From an uncultured Oscillospiraceae bacterium (GTDB lineage: Bacteria > Bacillota > Clostridia > Oscillospirales > Ruminococcaceae): a stretch of 64,000 nucleotides of DNA. Positions 17,094-24,966 of the stretch are shown piece by piece. The translations under genes and the position numbers were made by a program. Each line of letters opens with the position of its first letter. The stretch's first letter is position 1. The notes under the pieces were generated by a model, which ran no database searches, was not told where the DNA came from, and was given only the letters and a program-made list of their open reading frames with translations. Location: positions 62,001-126,000 of the forward strand of contig UQGL01000004.1 in NCBI GenBank assembly GCA_900540595.1. The letters are read 5' to 3'.

Positions 17094-17378
17094 GTGTTTG
17101 GTATGGGATTCTTTGGTAACAAAAAGCAGTCTCCGATGCCTGAGGCATCGGAGACGATCGGTCTTTCTCTGACGCCGGATGAAATTGATCTGCTGCGTGA
17201 GTGCATGAAACGCACCGAGGACTATTACCGTGGGCTGTTGCTGCTCAAGCAGGACTGGAACGCCGAGAAAAACGAAGCAGCCATCGCCATGATAAAGATC
17301 AGGTTGAATATGATCGACAAGCTACAAGAAAAAACACGGTATGACGGACAATCTGACTACTATAAAAATCTACAGTAA
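17094..17378 (+). CDS. Unknown small soluble protein paired with the membrane gene
   Basis: 94 residues, no transmembrane segment. After a short Gly/Lys-rich start it contains predicted helices (residues 26-50 and 57-78) rich in Glu, Lys and Leu, with no recognised family. The start is either GTG 17094 or ATG 17103; the upstream AAAGGTGAAG is only a fair ribosome site, consistent with coupling to the gene before it. It ends three bases before a strong bidirectional terminator. The function is unknown; the pairing of a tiny membrane protein with a small charged protein is the only functional hint. Confidence 0.65.
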   Translation: MFGMGFFGNKKQSPMPEASETIGLSLTPDEIDLLRECMKRTEDYYRGLLLLKQDWNAEKNEAAIAMIKIRLNMIDKLQEKTRYDGQSDYYKNLQ

Positions 17379-17380
17379 CG

Positions 17381-17424
17381 AAAAAAGCCCTTCGCAGAAC
17401 CGATCTTCTGCGAAGGGCTTTTTT
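17381..17424. terminator. Bidirectional intrinsic terminator
   Basis: AAAAAAGCCCTTCGCAGA pairs with TTCTGCGAAGGGCTTTTT around a short loop, between the convergent small unknown gene and the TIM-barrel gene. Confidence 0.92.
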
Positions 17425-17437
17425 GTAAACAGTTTTT

Positions 17438-18367
17438 TCAACGGTTGATTGATTGCGCCATCTTGTGGTAAGTGTGCCGCTCGCCACGAATTGCAATCGA
17501 ATACGCCATGATGTTCTGCGGCAGTGCCATGCCGGGCACGCCGGTGTCGCCGATGTGGTGGATATCTGCACCCGCCATCTTGCACATCAGCGCAATCTGA
17601 CGAATCGTGGCGGCGTCGGCGCCCTCCTGAGAGGTTCCAATGGCTGTCAGCGCCAGTTTACCGTGTGCGTGTACAGCTTCGATCAGGCAGTGGGCATAGT
17701 CCTGTGTGATGCCCGGTACAGTGCCCGGTGCAGGCAGCAGAATGATATCCGCGCCCGCTGCAATGAAGGCCTCGGCATCGGCGGGGGTCATGATTTTCTC
17801 CCCGCCCTCCCCTGCTACGCCGGAAGCATGCATCTTTCCGGCAGCTAGCATAACGCGGTCACCGACAGCGGCAGAAATCTTCTTCAGCGATGCTACGATC
17901 AATTCGTTGCTGACGCCGTTGCCGGGGTTGCCGGTAAGCACGATCAAATCAACGCCCATATCGGCGGCGCGGCGCGCGTTTTCTACCGTAGCCAAGCGGC
18001 CGCTGCTCATTTTCCACAGCGTACCATCGTTGCTTTTTGCCGCTTCGGGGTCGCATGGCTCCAGATTGATGCCGATGACACGGCCTGTCAGACGCTTGAG
18101 CTCCCGCACGGTCTCTGCCTCGGGAACCTTCGGCAAGGCGTTGATGACCGGATGCTGCACATCAAACATGTTCAGCAGCAAAATGTCTGCGCTCAGAGCA
18201 GCTGCGTATTCGGCGTTTGTCACATCGACCAGCAGCGGCGGTGTCAGGCCGATGGTCTCACAGGCCAGCACACGCCCCTCGCTGCCGGCAATGGCGTCCA
18301 GCAGGTCAGTCTTGCGGTAGGCGGCTAAATCGCTGGGGGTGCAGTCCAGCAGGCGTTTTACGCTCAT
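17438..18367 (-). CDS. TIM-barrel protein of unknown function (DUF7916-like)
   Basis: 309 residues with the alternating strand/helix pattern of a TIM barrel: VLACETIG, ILLLNMF, GVDLIVLTGNPGNGVSN, VMLAAGKMHASG, ADIILLPAPGTVPG, and a final GADIHHIGDTG phosphate-binding-like loop. It resembles a group often mislabelled haloacid dehalogenase-like; I do not see HAD motifs. The substrate is unknown. It overlaps sseB by four bases (ATGA) and is third in the radA-sseB operon. A sugar-phosphate or phosphoenolpyruvate-type ligand is a reasonable guess from the loops, not more. Confidence 0.6.
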   Translation of the reverse strand: MSVKRLLDCTPSDLAAYRKTDLLDAIAGSEGRVLACETIGLTPPLLVDVTNAEYAAALSADILLLNMFDVQHPVINALPKVPEAETVRELKRLTGRVIGINLEPCDPEAAKSNDGTLWKMSSGRLATVENARRAADMGVDLIVLTGNPGNGVSNELIVASLKKISAAVGDRVMLAAGKMHASGVAGEGGEKIMTPADAEAFIAAGADIILLPAPGTVPGITQDYAHCLIEAVHAHGKLALTAIGTSQEGADAATIRQIALMCKMAGADIHHIGDTGVPGMALPQNIMAYSIAIRGERHTYHKMAQSINR

Positions 18368-19239
18368 TCGTCGTCATCCTCCTCGACTACGCGGCCAATG
18401 CCCTTGCGGTAGAACGGCTCGCTGCCGCGCATACCCTGCTGGCCCATGGGAGAGATCGAGGTGGTGATGTTCAGATCCATCTTTTTCTCGCGGCTCAGCA
18501 GATACGGGCGGGCGGCCTGTGCTACGGCTGCAAAGAGCTTGTCGTCCTTAGGGCCGTCCAGCACCAGCAGATAGCTGCGGGCCTCGCCGTTGACGATCAT
18601 GACCGACAGATAGGCAGAGCCGACACCGGGGGCACCGGCCAGAATCTCGCAGATAGGGTCTACCATGGCATCGGGCAGAATGCTCGGCTCAACCAGAGTA
18701 ACCGTGTCACCGGGATGGATACGGTGAGCCTCGCGCTGTGCTACGGCGTCCGCAATCTTATGTGCGACCTCGTCCTTCTGCTTTTTGACCGACTCGATGA
18801 GCGGGCGCTCCAGACGCAGGCTGTTGTCGCCGGGATTGATGACCAGCCCGCACGCAGCCTCGTTTTTAGCGATCATGTTGGCATAATCATCAAAGCGCAG
18901 CAGGACGATCTGCTGGGCAGCCTTTGCCTGCTTTGCCTGCCATTCATGCGCGGCATCCCAATCACTGAAGCCCAGATAATAGTGCTTGCCCTCGGGGCTT
19001 GTGACCATCATAAGGCTGATTTTGGTGTCCTTGGGCAGCTGTACACGGCCGTCCGGGCCGGGCTTGGGGGCGGGCTGGCCCTGCAGGTCAAATACAGCCG
19101 GGGCCAGCAGCGGCGAGCGCACCAGCTCATTCAGAATATCGTTCAGATTTTTGGGGCTGTTTTCCGCCTTGAAGGCTGCAATGGTTTCTTTGATTTTCGG
19201 GTTGAAAACGGGTGCTTTCGGGTCTTTCTGTTCAGGCAT
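18364..19239 (-). CDS. SseB-family protein
   Basis: 291 residues. The N-terminal SseB domain (to about residue 150) contains FSDWDAAHEW and LLRFDDYANMIAKNEAACGLVINPGD; the C-terminal SseB-type domain follows (about 165-265). The name comes from E. coli SseB (enhanced serine sensitivity), but the molecular role of the family is unclear. ATG 19239 is preferred since GAGGA lies eight bases upstream; GTG 19254 would add five residues. It starts 11 bases after radA and overlaps the next gene. The acidic tail (EEDDDE) is unusual but harmless. Confidence 0.8.
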   Translation of the reverse strand: MPEQKDPKAPVFNPKIKETIAAFKAENSPKNLNDILNELVRSPLLAPAVFDLQGQPAPKPGPDGRVQLPKDTKISLMMVTSPEGKHYYLGFSDWDAAHEWQAKQAKAAQQIVLLRFDDYANMIAKNEAACGLVINPGDNSLRLERPLIESVKKQKDEVAHKIADAVAQREAHRIHPGDTVTLVEPSILPDAMVDPICEILAGAPGVGSAYLSVMIVNGEARSYLLVLDGPKDDKLFAAVAQAARPYLLSREKKMDLNITTSISPMGQQGMRGSEPFYRKGIGRVVEEDDDE

Positions 19240-19250
19240 GGGTTCGTTCC

Positions 19251-20651
19251 TCACTTTAATTTTATTGCATTGATGGCTTCCCGCAGGTAGGATACGCCCA
19301 CCAGCTTCAGGCCGGGAAATTGCGAAGGATCAATCATCTTTAAATTGTGCTTGGGTACGATAGCGGTGTCAAAGCCAACGCGCTGTGCCTCCCGCAAGCG
19401 TGTTTCCAGATGTGTAACGCTGCGTACCTCGCCGCCCAAGCCGACCTCGCCGATGGCCATGGTCTTTTCGTTCACCGGCAAGTCCAGCAGGCTGGACGCC
19501 AACGCGATGCATACAGGCAGATCGCAGGCAGTCTCATCCAGCTTCAGGCCGCCGATGATATTGATATAGACATCCTGACTGTAAAAGGCGTATCCGGCGC
19601 GCTTTTCCAGCACTGCCAGCAGCAGGTACATCCGGTTATAGTCAAAGCCGCTGGCGGTACGCCGCGGGCTGGGAAAGCTCGTCTTTGTTGCCAGTGCCTG
19701 TATCTCGCTCAGCACCGGGCGGGTGCCCTCCATAACGCAGGCTACGCAGGTGCCGCTGATGCCGAGAGGCCGCCCCTCCAGCATGACCTGAGACGGGTTC
19801 TCAATCTGCGCCAGACCGCGGCCGGTCATATCGAACATGCCGATCTCGTTCGTGGAGCCGTATCGGTTCTTGACAGCGCGCAGTACGCGGTAGGGCAAGG
19901 TCTTGTCACCCTCAAAATAAAGCACGGTGTCCACGATATGCTCCATGACCTTGGGGCCGGCAATGGCACCGTCCTTATTGACATGGCCAACAATGAAGGT
20001 CGGAATCTCAAGCGTTTTTGCGACATTCAAAAACCGTGCGGAGCTTTCCTTTACCTGACTTACTGTGCCGGAGGAGGAGGAAATGTCAGAACAACGCATC
20101 GTCTGGATCGAGTCGATGACAACAAGGTCAGGCTTCATTGACTCGATCAGGCCGCAGATCTCATCGACATCGCTCTCCGCGACCAGTGAGATATTGTCCT
20201 GCGGCACATCCAGACGGACGGCCCGCAGCTTGATCTGGCGGACAGATTCCTCGCCTGTGACATACAGCACATTTTTGGTTTTGCTGACCTCGCCGCAGAG
20301 CTGCAGCAAGATTGTGGATTTTCCGATGCCCGGCTCACCGCCGATGAGCGTCACGCTGCCGATGACAATGCCGCCGCCCAGCACCCGGTCCAGCTCACTG
20401 ATGCCGGTGACGATACGGCTCTTTTCCTCCGTGGTGCTGATGCTTTTCAGCTTTTGCGGCACAAGGCTGGTCTGTCCCGCAACGCGCGGTGCAGCGGCTG
20501 CCTTGCCGGAGGCTGTTTTCACGGGCTCGGCCACTACATCCTCCGTCATGGTGTTCCATGCGCCGCAGGAGGGGCAGCGCCCCAGCCAGCGGGGGCTGGT
20601 TTCGCCGCACTGGGTGCAGACATAAATGGTTTTTAATTTTTCTTTAGGCAT
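19251..20651 (-). CDS. radA: DNA repair protein RadA
   Basis: RecA-related ATPase that promotes branch migration in recombinational repair and transformation. The order of parts is standard: a four-cysteine zinc finger (C12, C15, C26, C29), RecA core with Walker A GGEPGIGKST (K111), and a C-terminal Lon-protease-like domain without the active-site serine. The family motif KNRFG is KNRYG here (residues 261-265). ATG 20651 has GGGAGG six bases upstream. First gene of the radA-sseB-TIM-barrel operon. 466 residues is normal. Confidence 0.96.
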   Translation of the reverse strand: MPKEKLKTIYVCTQCGETSPRWLGRCPSCGAWNTMTEDVVAEPVKTASGKAAAAPRVAGQTSLVPQKLKSISTTEEKSRIVTGISELDRVLGGGIVIGSVTLIGGEPGIGKSTILLQLCGEVSKTKNVLYVTGEESVRQIKLRAVRLDVPQDNISLVAESDVDEICGLIESMKPDLVVIDSIQTMRCSDISSSSGTVSQVKESSARFLNVAKTLEIPTFIVGHVNKDGAIAGPKVMEHIVDTVLYFEGDKTLPYRVLRAVKNRYGSTNEIGMFDMTGRGLAQIENPSQVMLEGRPLGISGTCVACVMEGTRPVLSEIQALATKTSFPSPRRTASGFDYNRMYLLLAVLEKRAGYAFYSQDVYINIIGGLKLDETACDLPVCIALASSLLDLPVNEKTMAIGEVGLGGEVRSVTHLETRLREAQRVGFDTAIVPKHNLKMIDPSQFPGLKLVGVSYLREAINAIKLK

Positions 20652-20795
20652 GGATGCCTCCCGAAAGTCTATACTTTTTCTATTATATCCCAAAACGCGC
20701 GCGGGGGCAAGTATGCGTGGCAGAAAAACATTTGTAGCCGCAAAAACGACTTTTTCTATTGCTATTTTTTGAACATTGTGTTAAAGTTAGGAAAA

Positions 20796-20820
20796 TACTT
20801 TAATTTACCGTATTAAAGTA
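20796..20820 (+). promoter_or_regulatory. Palindromic operator-like site before the DUF5058 gene
   Basis: Perfect nine-base inverted repeat TACTTTAAT / ATTAAAGTA with a seven-base centre; a third TTAAAGT copy is at 20781. The left arm overlaps a possible -10 (TTTAAT, 20799) and the site ends just before the ribosome site of the gene at 20844. A dimeric repressor is the likely ligand; which one is unknown. Confidence 0.6.
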
Positions 20821-20843
20821 TGAAACTGGGAAGGTGTGATGTT

Positions 20844-21578
20844 ATGGAGTTCAATGTAAACGCGCCGATCTTATTTGTGCTGGTCGGCATTATTGTGGCG
20901 TTCGTGCTGGCGCAGTCAGCGTTCTTTCTGTGGCGTGCCGTAAAACGCGCTAAGGAGATCGGTCTGCCGCAGGAAACTGTTCGCAAAACCATCTCGGCAG
21001 CAGCCATTTTTACGGTGGCCCCCGCAATCGCAATTCTGGTGGGTGTCATTTCCTTAAGCAAAAGTCTTGGCATCGCGCTGCCCTGGCTGCGGCTGTCGGT
21101 GGTAGGCTCCCTGACCTATGAGACGGTCGCAGCCGGTACATCCCTGACAGAGCTGGGACTGAACACGAATACCCCTATTCCCACTGCCTCGGATTATGTA
21201 ACGGTGGCTGCTGTCATGATGGTGGGAATCATGGTTGGCCTGATTCTGGTCCCGCTGCTGACAAAGCGCATTCAGGGCGGCATGGTCAAGCTGGGTGCCA
21301 AAGACAGTCGCTGGGCGGATATTTTCAACAATGCCATGTTTCTGGGCATGATCAGTGCGTTCCTCGGCTATGTGTTCAGTGATGTGATGAATGTGACGCA
21401 CGGTGACTTCACGGGTCTGATCCCGGTGTTTGTTATGCTGACTTCGGCATTGGCAATGGTTATCTGCGGTGTGGCGGCCATGCGCACCAAAAAGCGCTGG
21501 ATTCAGGACTATGCCCTGCCTATTAGTATGCTGTGCGGTATGGGGGCATCCATTCCGCTGACAAGCTGGCTGAGCTAA
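20844..21578 (+). CDS. DUF5058-family membrane protein (transporter half 1)
   Basis: 244 residues with about six transmembrane helices. A segment MEFNVNAPILFVLVGIIVAF opens the protein, and a basic loop WRAVKRAKEIGLP follows the first helix. Members of this family occur paired with a second membrane protein and next to amidohydrolases or peptidases, suggesting uptake of a peptide-like substrate, but no function is proven. ATG 20844 is chosen for the GGAAGG nine bases upstream; the ATG at 20820 falls inside the palindromic site. The next gene starts 15 bases after the stop. It is probably one subunit of a two-part carrier. Confidence 0.7.
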   Translation: MEFNVNAPILFVLVGIIVAFVLAQSAFFLWRAVKRAKEIGLPQETVRKTISAAAIFTVAPAIAILVGVISLSKSLGIALPWLRLSVVGSLTYETVAAGTSLTELGLNTNTPIPTASDYVTVAAVMMVGIMVGLILVPLLTKRIQGGMVKLGAKDSRWADIFNNAMFLGMISAFLGYVFSDVMNVTHGDFTGLIPVFVMLTSALAMVICGVAAMRTKKRWIQDYALPISMLCGMGASIPLTSWLS

Positions 21579-21593
21579 AGGGAGGTGCGCAAT

Positions 21594-22274
21594 ATGGAAA
21601 AAACGGTTTTGCAGCAAAAAGAAACATACATGGACAGCGTACACCGCTGGGGCCGCATCTGGGGCCTCAGCCTGATGCTGCTGATTTTGGCATACCCGAT
21701 TACGGTTTCCCTGATCTTCCACGCGCAGGTCAACTGGCCTGCGTTTGTGAAGGGCTTTATTGCCATCGGCCCGATGTACTGGGCTGTGGGTATTGTGGAG
21801 ATTTTCACCTATGTGCCGATGCTCGGCGCAGGCGGCAGCTATCTGTCGTTTGTGACGGGCAATATCTCGAACCTCAAGCTTCCCTGCGCCCTTGACGCTA
21901 TGGAGCGCGCCGGGGTCAAATCCAACAGTGAGGAGGGCGAGATCATCTCCACCATCGCCATTGCGGTATCCAGCATTGTGACAACGCTGATTATTTTAGT
22001 GGGCGTTGTGCTCATCGTACCGCTGACGCCGCTGCTGTCCTCCCCTGTTTTGGCACCTGCGTTCTCGCAGCTGCTGCCCGCGTTGTTCGGCGGTCTGGCG
22101 GTCGTGTTTATCTCTAAAAATGTCCGCCTGTCCATTGCGCCGGTCATCCTCATGCTGGTGCTGTTTATCTTTGTGCCGGCGCTCAATGCGTCCACGGTGG
22201 GCATTATGGTTCCGGTCGGCGTTGTTTTCAGTCTTGCTGTGGCGCGAATTCTGTACAAAAAGGGTCTTGTCTGA
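21594..22274 (+). CDS. Membrane protein partner of the DUF5058 protein (transporter half 2)
   Basis: 226 residues with five or six helices (about 22-42, 52-75, 115-140, 150-170 and 176-218) and a cytosolic loop GNISNLKLPCALDAMERAGVKS near the middle. The conserved loop and pairing suggest it forms one carrier with the upstream protein. ATG 21594 has GGAGG eight bases before it. It is followed 20 bases later by the M20 peptidase, so the three genes form one operon. The substrate is unknown; the peptidase points to an N-acyl or peptide-bonded amino acid. Confidence 0.65.
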   Translation: MEKTVLQQKETYMDSVHRWGRIWGLSLMLLILAYPITVSLIFHAQVNWPAFVKGFIAIGPMYWAVGIVEIFTYVPMLGAGGSYLSFVTGNISNLKLPCALDAMERAGVKSNSEEGEIISTIAIAVSSIVTTLIILVGVVLIVPLTPLLSSPVLAPAFSQLLPALFGGLAVVFISKNVRLSIAPVILMLVLFIFVPALNASTVGIMVPVGVVFSLAVARILYKKGLV

Positions 22275-22294
22275 CCCGATAGGAGGAATACAAA

Positions 22295-23731
22295 ATGTTC
22301 GTTTTATGGCTGATTTTAGCGGCACTGGCTGTATTGGTCGCTGTTGTGCTGGTGCGCACGGTACGCTTTACCCCCGGCCCCGCGCCCACTGTGCCTGCGG
22401 GTGAGGAGACCATCGACCGCGATAAAGCTGTCGAAAACCTGCGCACACTGGTTCGCTGCCGGACGGTCTCGAACACGGACCATGCGCTCGAGGATGAGGC
22501 CGAGTTTGAAAAGCTCATCCATACCCTGCCGGAGTTGTATCCGAATGTGTTCAAGGTCTGCAAATTTGAAAGACTGGAGGACCGCGCGCTGCTGTTTACA
22601 TGGGCGGGCAAGGCACATACCGATCCGACTGTCCTGATGGCCCACTATGATGTTGTCGATGTCGATGAGGCGGGCTGGAAAAAGCCGCCGTTTGATGCGG
22701 TGCTGGAGGACGGTGTTGTCTGGGGCCGCGGTACGCTCGATACCAAGGTCACCTTCAACGGTGTCCTGACGGCGGCCGACAAGCTGATCGGCGAGGGGTA
22801 TGTTCCCGCACAGGACATCTACTTTGCTTTCAGCGGTGGGGAGGAAGTCAACGGTCTCGGGGCGGTGCATATCGTTGATTGGTTTGAGGCAAACCACATC
22901 ACCCCCGCGCTTGTTGTGGACGAGGGCGGCGCGGTCGTGGAGGATGTATTCCCCGGCGTCAAGCAGCCCTGCGGCCTGATCGGCATTGCGGAAAAGGGCA
23001 TGCTGAATGTGGAGTATAAGGTCAAGTCCGGCGGCGGCCATGCCAGCGCGCCCAAGCCGCACAGCCCGCTGGTGGCGCTGAGTGAGGCCTGCACCAAGAT
23101 CGAAAGCCATCCCTTCAAGGCACATGTGACCAAGCCGGTTGCGGAGATGTTTGACACACTGGGTCGCTACTCCAACTTCACCTACCGCATGATCTTTGCC
23201 AACCTCTGGCTGTTCGGCGATGTGCTGGACTCCATCTGCCGCAAGAGCGGCGGTGAGCTGAACGCCCTGATGCGCACAACGGTGGCCTTCACGCAGGCTA
23301 AGGGCAGCGCGGGACGCAATGTTATCCCGCCGGAGGCAGCCTTTATCAGCAACCTGCGCCTGAACCCTGAGGACACGATGGACAGTGCCCTTGCCTACTT
23401 AAAAGAAACCATCAATGACCCTGCCGTTGAGATCACAAAGCTGGAGGGCATGAACCCGAGCCGCATCAGCGAGACGAACTGCCCTGCATGGGATAAGGTC
23501 GCCAGCGCTGTGGCAGGCACCTGGAAGGGCTGTCTGGTAGCACCGTATCTGATGGTGCAATGCTCGGACAGCCGCCATTACGGCCGTATCAGCGACCATG
23601 TGTACCGCTTCTCGGCCATGGATCTGACCGCCGAGGAGCGCGGCACCCTGCACGGCAACAACGAACGCATCCGCGTCGAGACCGTTGGCCGTGCCGTGGA
23701 GTTCTATGTCCGTTTGATGCGGCAGTGCTGA
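22295..23731 (+). CDS. M20-family metallopeptidase (CPS1/PM20D1-like), membrane-anchored
   Basis: 478 residues. An N-terminal hydrophobic helix (about 2-22) is followed by the dizinc peptidase domain: HYDVVDVD carries the first metal His and Asp, then WGRGTLDTK with the bridging Asp, SGGEEVNGLGA with the catalytic Glu, and DEGG. The dimerisation lid begins near residue 240. Carboxypeptidase S/PM20D1-type members hydrolyse peptides or N-acyl amino acids. The predicted anchor suggests work at the membrane next to the paired transport proteins encoded just upstream. Terminator follows directly. The precise substrate is not evident. Confidence 0.85.
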   Translation: MFVLWLILAALAVLVAVVLVRTVRFTPGPAPTVPAGEETIDRDKAVENLRTLVRCRTVSNTDHALEDEAEFEKLIHTLPELYPNVFKVCKFERLEDRALLFTWAGKAHTDPTVLMAHYDVVDVDEAGWKKPPFDAVLEDGVVWGRGTLDTKVTFNGVLTAADKLIGEGYVPAQDIYFAFSGGEEVNGLGAVHIVDWFEANHITPALVVDEGGAVVEDVFPGVKQPCGLIGIAEKGMLNVEYKVKSGGGHASAPKPHSPLVALSEACTKIESHPFKAHVTKPVAEMFDTLGRYSNFTYRMIFANLWLFGDVLDSICRKSGGELNALMRTTVAFTQAKGSAGRNVIPPEAAFISNLRLNPEDTMDSALAYLKETINDPAVEITKLEGMNPSRISETNCPAWDKVASAVAGTWKGCLVAPYLMVQCSDSRHYGRISDHVYRFSAMDLTAEERGTLHGNNERIRVETVGRAVEFYVRLMRQC

Positions 23732-23745
23732 GAAAATAAGCATAC

Positions 23746-23784
23746 AAAGAGGTGCAGCCCGTTTGAAGTGCTGCACCTCTTACT
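23746..23784 (+). terminator. Intrinsic terminator
   Basis: AAGAGGTGCAGC pairs with GCTGCACCTCTT, loop of 11 bases, closing the DUF5058/M20 operon. The T-run is short. Stem core GGTGCAGC recurs in the terminator at 6595-6637. Confidence 0.75.
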
Positions 23785-23856
23785 GTTTATATCCCAAAAT
23801 GTATAGAGGGCGGCATTCTCGATGCCCAATCATACAAACTGGAATTTGCCGCTCCA

Positions 23857-24186
23857 TTAGAGTCCATAATGAATAACCCATTTGTTTTGGCCTAATGCCT
23901 TTTCTAACAGTCCCTTTAGTCCATATAGTTTAGGAATATCATCAATGACATCAATAAACGCTTTTAGAGAACTGGGCGGAACAAGTGAAACACCACAGTA
24001 TGCAAGCCCCTTTTCTTTGATAGAAAGCGTATGCCAATAGAAATCAATGAAACCAAGCTTTTCTGCAATGCCTTCTACATAGTCATCATCAACAGAAATG
24101 CAATCATATTTCCATGGTTCATACTCATCGTATCTTTTACCCGGTTGAGGTGCATCCATCATAATTCCAAACTCATGTTTTGCCAT
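23857..24186 (-). CDS. Unknown small protein in an AT-rich islet
   Basis: 109 residues without signal or membrane segment; rich in Asp, Tyr and Lys, with a DEYEPWKYDCISVDDDYVEG stretch and a C-terminal VIDDIPKLYGLKGLLEKALG part. No family recognised with confidence. The ATG at 24186 is preceded by GGAGTGAAG. Codon use and AT content match the neighbouring vanZ-like gene and differ sharply from the rest of the window, so it was probably gained horizontally. Small acidic proteins of this sort are often immunity proteins or orphans, but no toxin partner is present. Confidence 0.6.
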   Translation of the reverse strand: MAKHEFGIMMDAPQPGKRYDEYEPWKYDCISVDDDYVEGIAEKLGFIDFYWHTLSIKEKGLAYCGVSLVPPSSLKAFIDVIDDIPKLYGLKGLLEKALGQNKWVIHYGL

Positions 24187-24235
24187 ATATGCTTCACTCC
24201 ACAAATTCAGATTTCTCAGTTTCAAAAACTGAAAG

Positions 24236-24829
24236 TTACAGCACCATTTCCCATAACAATGATGAAATAAATGGTTGAAGGAAGAACATAATAAGTGCTA
24301 CAGATGCACATATTATGTAAAAGTCACCCATTTTTGAATTTGAAAAGATTCGCTTCGTAAAATTATCAGTTATCCTATGTACAATAAAATATCCAATTAT
24401 AGTACCAACAGTATTTGTAATAATATCGTTTATATCACTCGTTCTAAAAGTAAAAATCTGTGATATTTCAATTAAACTTGTAGCTATAAATCCCACTAAG
24501 GCAATATTTTTAATGTTTCTAAATTTATCCCACAATATCGGCAGAAAGAAACCAAATGGAACAAATAAAAGTATATTCAAACAAGCATTGGTGAAATCTG
24601 AAACCATATCCAAAAACGGGATAATGTTCACTGCAAAATCAATTTTCAGAGATGCTATATTAGGAAAGCCTACAAGTGCTAAGACTGCAGTAAAATAAAA
24701 CCCCAATACCATATAAATAATAGTTCGTTTCCAGCTATGAAAACATAACTTGTTATATATGCACCAAATAGGAATTATAAAAACAGCTGCCGCAACAATT
24801 TCGATAAGTGCACTATATATTCTATACAT
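24236..24829 (-). CDS. VanZ-family membrane protein
   Basis: 197 residues with about five transmembrane helices. The VanZ signatures are present: NILLFVPFGFFLPIL in the middle and the SLIEISQIF..R..DINDIITNTVGTIIGY block (residues ~115-148). VanZ-like proteins give low-level teicoplanin resistance in some operons, but most chromosomal copies have unknown roles. The gene is strikingly AT-rich compared with its neighbours, with no vanA-type genes nearby, indicating transfer as a small unit. The start at ATG 24829 fits the helix layout; the ribosome site (AGGTAGAAAAAC region) is modest. Confidence 0.82.
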   Translation of the reverse strand: MYRIYSALIEIVAAAVFIIPIWCIYNKLCFHSWKRTIIYMVLGFYFTAVLALVGFPNIASLKIDFAVNIIPFLDMVSDFTNACLNILLFVPFGFFLPILWDKFRNIKNIALVGFIATSLIEISQIFTFRTSDINDIITNTVGTIIGYFIVHRITDNFTKRIFSNSKMGDFYIICASVALIMFFLQPFISSLLWEMVL

Positions 24830-24877
24830 GTTTTTCTACCTCCACAACTTCCGATTTGTTCCATTATACTACACCAA

Positions 24878-24920
24878 AAGCCCCCTGTCCAACAACATTT
24901 GCCGTGCGGACAGGGGGCTT
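24878..24920 (-). terminator. tyrS terminator
   Basis: AAGCCCCCTGTCC and GGACAGGGGGCTT form a 13-bp stem around a 17-base loop, followed on the minus strand by TTTTGG. It lies between tyrS and the vanZ-like gene. Confidence 0.8.
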
Positions 24921-24966
24921 GTTTGCTTATAGTGTGTGATGAAATTGACTGTGAAGCAACTTTGCT

